Assembly: GCA_021815285.1 (NCBI GenBank)
Contig: JAKAHE010000089.1
Span: 1-8,198, forward strand
Length of the DNA: 8,198 nt
Origin: Nitrospirota bacterium
GTDB lineage: Bacteria > Nitrospirota > JACRHJ01
Direction: 5' to 3'
Shown here: positions 5,048-8,198 of the stretch, in pieces
Numbering within the stretch: the stretch's first letter is position 1
Layout: every line of letters begins with the position of its first letter
Translations under genes and position numbers: made by a program
Notes under the pieces: generated by a model
What the model was told of the DNA's origin: nothing
The model's input: the letters and a program-made list of their open reading frames with translations, nothing else
Databases searched by the model: none

Positions 5048-6477
5048 AGCGCAATTATGATATAGCCGTAATAGGCGCGGGTATCGGAGGTCTTACAGCC
5101 GGCGCGCTCATGGCCAGCAAGGGTTATTCCGTGGCGGTTTTCGAGGCCGGTCATGTTCCGGGCGGCTACTGCACGAGCTTCAGGCGGCATGGGTTTATGT
5201 TCGATTCGTGCCTCGATGCAATAAGCGGGTGGGGTGAAGACGGCTGGCTGAGAAGGGTATTCAGAAAACTCGATATTGAAGAAAAAATAGAGATGGTGCG
5301 GCTCGACCCGCTCCGTGTAGATAATTTTGCCGGAGATAAAGTTAATGTGCCTGGGAGTATTCCGGAGCTGATGAACCTTCTCTGTGGCATCGCGCCCGGA
5401 GAAAAGGACGGCATATTAAACCTGCTGGATACGATGGAGGAGATATACCGGATTGCAATGTCAACCCCTCCGGAAATCCTTTACGGCCATTACGGAACAA
5501 GGGGCATAATTTGGAAATACAGGGAGAAAACATATAAAGAACTTCTGGACGAATTTATAGCCAATCCCAAGGCCCGCGCCGTAATGTGCGACAGGTGCGC
5601 ATTTCTGGGGCTCCCGCCGTCTAAAGTATCCGCGCTTGCCATGACCGTAATGTTCATGGCATATTCGTCTGGCGGAGGATACAGGATAAAGGGAGGGGCG
5701 CGCAATCTGACAGATGCTCTTGTTAAAGCATTGTTTGGAAACGGCGGAGAACTGCATTTAAATACGCCGGTTTCGGATGTTATGATTGAGGATGGAAAGG
5801 CCTGCGGTGTGGCCGTTCCCGGAGGGAAAATACTGGCAAAGGCGGTAATAGCCGCAGCTGACGCTGCCGCCATGTGCAGGATGGCCGGAACGGATTCCGT
5901 CGCAAATAAAGCATCAATAAGCTTTTATATGGTGTATCTGGGACTGAGGGGCGCGCCGGAGATTCCGGACAGCATGGGATATTATCCGGGATACGACATC
6001 GAATCTACTTTTGCCGATGTGGCAATGGACGTGGCCTCGCCGAATGCCTCGCTCGAAATAATAAATTATTCCGGACTAAGCCCGGCGATGGCTCCCGGCG
6101 GACATACATCCGTAATGCTGATGTCCAAGGCGGAATATTCTTATTCCAGGCCGTGGAACGAATGCAGGGATTATGAAGCGGAGAAGGTTCTGTCGCTCGC
6201 CGAGAAGGCAATTCCCGGTATTACGGAATCCGTCGTATTCAGGGAAACCGCGACACCCCTGACTCTCGAGAAATATACCGGCAATTTGCGCGGAGCGGCA
6301 TTTGGCTGGGAGCAGAACGTATCTAACGCGAGAATATCTTCGCGTACACGCCTGCCGGGGCTGTTTTTTGCCGGGCACTGGACATATCCGGGCGGCGGCA
6401 TTGAATCTGTCGCGGCCTCCGGTCTGGCGGCGGCGGAGGGCGCGGCGGCGGTGATAAATAAAGAGGCGTTTAATTGA
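5044..6477 (+). CDS. CrtI/phytoene-desaturase-like FAD-dependent oxidoreductase
   Basis: A 477-residue flavoprotein of the phytoene desaturase/carotenoid isomerase group. The N-terminal Rossmann motif G11-A-G13-I-G-G16 is followed by the acidic end of strand 2 in VFEAG and by VPGGYC, which binds FAD. The C-terminus has the family hallmark LPGLFFAGHWTYPGGGIESVAASG (given here as the FAGHWTYPGGG core). Known relatives desaturate or isomerise polyenes and long acyl chains using FAD. The ATG at 5044 overlaps the KS-beta stop by 4 nt (ATGA), implying translational coupling. The GTG 30 bp upstream is rejected because the Rossmann strand should begin within a few residues of the start. The KS pair next door suggests the substrate is the acyl/polyene product, possibly on ACP. 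No carotenoid gene (CrtB, CrtE) is present, so a carotenoid role is not favoured. Confidence 0.88.
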   Translation: MKRNYDIAVIGAGIGGLTAGALMASKGYSVAVFEAGHVPGGYCTSFRRHGFMFDSCLDAISGWGEDGWLRRVFRKLDIEEKIEMVRLDPLRVDNFAGDKVNVPGSIPELMNLLCGIAPGEKDGILNLLDTMEEIYRIAMSTPPEILYGHYGTRGIIWKYREKTYKELLDEFIANPKARAVMCDRCAFLGLPPSKVSALAMTVMFMAYSSGGGYRIKGGARNLTDALVKALFGNGGELHLNTPVSDVMIEDGKACGVAVPGGKILAKAVIAAADAAAMCRMAGTDSVANKASISFYMVYLGLRGAPEIPDSMGYYPGYDIESTFADVAMDVASPNASLEIINYSGLSPAMAPGGHTSVMLMSKAEYSYSRPWNECRDYEAEKVLSLAEKAIPGITESVVFRETATPLTLEKYTGNLRGAAFGWEQNVSNARISSRTRLPGLFFAGHWTYPGGGIESVAASGLAAAEGAAAVINKEAFN

Positions 6478-6899
6478 AGTTTCACGAGACGGAAATACGT
6501 GTCCGGTTTTATGAAACGGATTCATGGGATATGGCGTGGCACGGCCATTACATCGGCTGGTTCGAAGCTGGGCGCATCTCTCTTGCGAAAGAGTTCGACC
6601 TGATGCCTGAGCGGTTTATCGAACTTGGGCTTTACGCGCCCGTCATAAACCTTAAGATGGATTATAAAGCTATTGCCAGGTTTGATGATGCGCTTGTTAT
6701 ATGCACTGCGGTAAGAGTCCCAACAAAGGCCGCGCTCGAATTTATTTACGAGGCGCGCAGGAAGGAAGACGGAAAGCTTGTCGCAACCGGCGAGACGACC
6801 CAGGTGTTGGTAAACAGAAATGGCGAACTGGTTTATATAATGCCGGAACCGATAAGGTTGCGCGTGGACAAGATGGTGAAGTATTGTAACGGTGATTAG
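6474..6899 (+). CDS. Hotdog-fold acyl-(CoA/ACP) thioesterase, 4-hydroxybenzoyl-CoA thioesterase/YbgC-like
   Basis: A 141-residue single hotdog domain, the usual size. The family signature region is clear: VRFYETDSWDMAWHGHY followed by WFEAGR, with the catalytic Asp16 and His23 retained. Two positions are unusual: the Gly that normally follows two residues after the Asp is Asp19, and the Asn of the H-x-N-Y motif is His25. The start codon is TTG, overlapping the stop of the FAD enzyme (TTGA); AGAGG seven bases upstream supports it and the conserved N-terminus requires it. It would hydrolyse an acyl thioester, probably releasing the pathway product or editing stalled chains, as thioesterases do in aryl-polyene and enediyne-type clusters. 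It is read in the same operon, with the next ATG starting directly after the TAG stop. Confidence 0.85.
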   Translation: MKFHETEIRVRFYETDSWDMAWHGHYIGWFEAGRISLAKEFDLMPERFIELGLYAPVINLKMDYKAIARFDDALVICTAVRVPTKAALEFIYEARRKEDGKLVATGETTQVLVNRNGELVYIMPEPIRLRVDKMVKYCNGD

Positions 6900-8198
6900 A
6901 TGAAAGTTCTCCTTGCCGACCCGCCGCATCTCATATGGGATCTTATGAAGGGATGGGTCCCTAACCCCGCCCTCCTTGCCCTCGGCGCATACGTGGAGAA
7001 TGAGTTCGAGACGCATATCATGGACTGCACGGTGATGCCGGATCCATGGGGCGACCTGGAGCGGGAGATAACCTCGTTAAAGCCGGATGTCGTTGGACTT
7101 TGCTGCATAGGCACAACATATCTTTACGACTCTTTAAACGCTGCCAGGCTCGTTAAGACGGTTAGTCCGCATACGAAGGTTATAATAGGCGGGACGCATC
7201 CGACGCTTGCGCCGGAAGAAGTCCTGTCGCTGGGGCCGGATGTGGATTTTTGTTGTATCGGCGAAGGCGAGGAGACGCTGGCCGAGTTTATCAGGGCGGC
7301 AAGCGGCGGGGAAAAAGATTTTTCCAATATAAAAGGGCTTGCGTTCCGGGACGGTTATCAGGTTATCAGGACGGAGTCGCGCCCCTTCATCGAGAACCTG
7401 GACTCGCTCCCGATACCCGCATATCATCGTGTTCCGATGGACAGCCCTTTATATACAATAGACGTCATAGGACCTAAATGCGTCGTGCCGTCGTTCTCGC
7501 GGGGCTGCGGCTATAAATGCACATTCTGCACGGAGACCCTGAGGTGGGGAAACCGCTGGCGCGGAAAATCCGCCTGGAAGATTGTCGAGGAGATAGAACT
7601 TCTCCAGAAGAATTACGGCATCAGGACTTTCCTTCTGGGCGACAACGATTTCCTATGGAACAGACAGCGCAATCTCGAATACTGCGAGCTGATGGAGAAG
7701 AAGGGCCTTAAGGCGAATCTCTGGATACAGGCCAGGCCGGACCATATCATGAGGGACAGAGACCTTATACCGAGATTACGCAAGGTCGGCCTGTTTGAGG
7801 TGCTTGTGGGGATAGAGTCCTTCGACCAGTCCATGATGGACAACTGGGAAAAACGGGAAGAACTTGAGACCATCGTAAATTGCATAGGCCTGCTTAAGAA
7901 AAACGGGATAATGGTGCTCACCAGCCTGATGTTCGGACATTGGAACGACAGCAAGCAGTCACTGGACAGCCTGATAAAATCTGCCATAAAATATTCAGAC
8001 TTCATGGGGCTTGGGATAGCAACTCCTTTTCCGGGAACGCAGTTTTATAAAGAAGCGAAAGAGCAGGGCAGGATAGAGGAAAAGGATTACCGCAAGTACG
8101 ACTGGGGCACGCCGATCATGGCAACGAAAAGCCTCAGCCGCAAGGAGGTCAGCCGTCTGCATGGGATGGCGTACGGCAGGTTCTACGTGCGCCCGAAG
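6900..8198 (+). CDS. B12-binding-type radical SAM enzyme (3' partial)
   Basis: Open from ATG at 6900 to the window edge: 433 codons without stop. The ATG directly abuts the thioesterase stop. Residues 1-~140 resemble the N-terminal cobalamin-binding Rossmann fold of class B radical SAM proteins (MKVLLADPPH..., PNPALLALGAYVE, KPDVVGL, KVIIGGTHPT, FCCIGEGEETL). The canonical DxHxxG cobalamin-ligand motif is not seen, as in many BchE-like members. The radical SAM core carries Cys203-x3-Cys207-x2-Cys210 (RGCGYKCTFC) to ligate the [4Fe-4S] cluster. Downstream come LLGDNDF, the glycine-motif equivalent, VGIESF, and LSMF-like TSLMFGHWND. Such enzymes methylate unactivated carbons or catalyse ring formation and oxidation in lipid, pigment and antibiotic pathways. 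Here the likely target is the product of the KS pair. The exact reaction cannot be read from the sequence. Confidence 0.9.
   Translation, partial: MKVLLADPPHLIWDLMKGWVPNPALLALGAYVENEFETHIMDCTVMPDPWGDLEREITSLKPDVVGLCCIGTTYLYDSLNAARLVKTVSPHTKVIIGGTHPTLAPEEVLSLGPDVDFCCIGEGEETLAEFIRAASGGEKDFSNIKGLAFRDGYQVIRTESRPFIENLDSLPIPAYHRVPMDSPLYTIDVIGPKCVVPSFSRGCGYKCTFCTETLRWGNRWRGKSAWKIVEEIELLQKNYGIRTFLLGDNDFLWNRQRNLEYCELMEKKGLKANLWIQARPDHIMRDRDLIPRLRKVGLFEVLVGIESFDQSMMDNWEKREELETIVNCIGLLKKNGIMVLTSLMFGHWNDSKQSLDSLIKSAIKYSDFMGLGIATPFPGTQFYKEAKEQGRIEEKDYRKYDWGTPIMATKSLSRKEVSRLHGMAYGRFYVRPK

Noticed and set aside
6076..7016. Minus-strand frames of 149 and 164 codons over the FAD enzyme and thioesterase
   Set aside because: Shadows of genes with clear family motifs on the plus strand.
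1..8198. CRISPR arrays, rRNA genes, transposases, insertion-sequence ends
   Set aside because: Read through on both strands; no regularly spaced direct repeats, transposase-like frames or rRNA-like sequence were seen.

Overview
The window looks like a piece of bacterial chromosome or metagenomic contig with roughly balanced base composition. It carries CCA-encoding tRNA sequence, near-consensus sigma70-type promoters and tightly packed genes. The gene content (B12-type radical SAM enzyme, ferritin-like protein, lipid/polyketide synthase genes) would suit an anaerobic or microaerophilic Gram-negative lineage such as a deltaproteobacterium, Omnitrophota, Planctomycetes or Nitrospirota. This is a low-confidence impression; no taxonomic marker is present.

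Left part (1-1604): the 3' end of a large repetitive phage tail-fibre-like or surface protein gene reads in from the left edge. A bidirectional terminator follows, directly abutting a 45-bp 3' half of a tRNA-Lys(CTT) on the minus strand. The tRNA identity stops exactly at the anticodon loop, the usual signature of a tyrosine-recombinase attachment site. Short direct repeats with a 10-bp period lie on both sides of it. An intact tRNA-Val(TAC) sits 95 bp further right on the same strand, followed by a hairpin resembling the one after the tRNA-Lys fragment.

Middle (1605-2594): two minus-strand genes, a ferritin-like four-helix protein and a small lysine-rich protein. They are separated by a strong terminator whose distal stem arm overlaps the predicted start point of the promoter for the second gene. 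A divergent promoter region (2395-2594) holds a moderate promoter for the ferritin-like gene and a perfect TTGACA-17-TATAAT promoter facing right.

Right part (2595-8198): one compact plus-strand operon. It encodes a catalytically complete FabF-type ketosynthase (KS-alpha) and a full-length KS homologue in which the catalytic Cys and both His are replaced (KS-beta/chain-length-factor-like). It continues with a CrtI/phytoene-desaturase-like FAD oxidoreductase, a hotdog-fold thioesterase and a B12-binding-type radical SAM enzyme cut by the right edge. Gene junctions overlap or are separated by 0-11 nt. Inference: the KS pair builds an acyl or polyene chain on an acyl carrier protein encoded elsewhere, the FAD enzyme desaturates or isomerises it, the thioesterase releases it, and the radical SAM enzyme makes an unusual C-C or methyl modification. 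The combination recalls the gene sets proposed for ladderane lipids and for aryl-polyene-type products, but the product cannot be told from this window and is the most interesting open question here.
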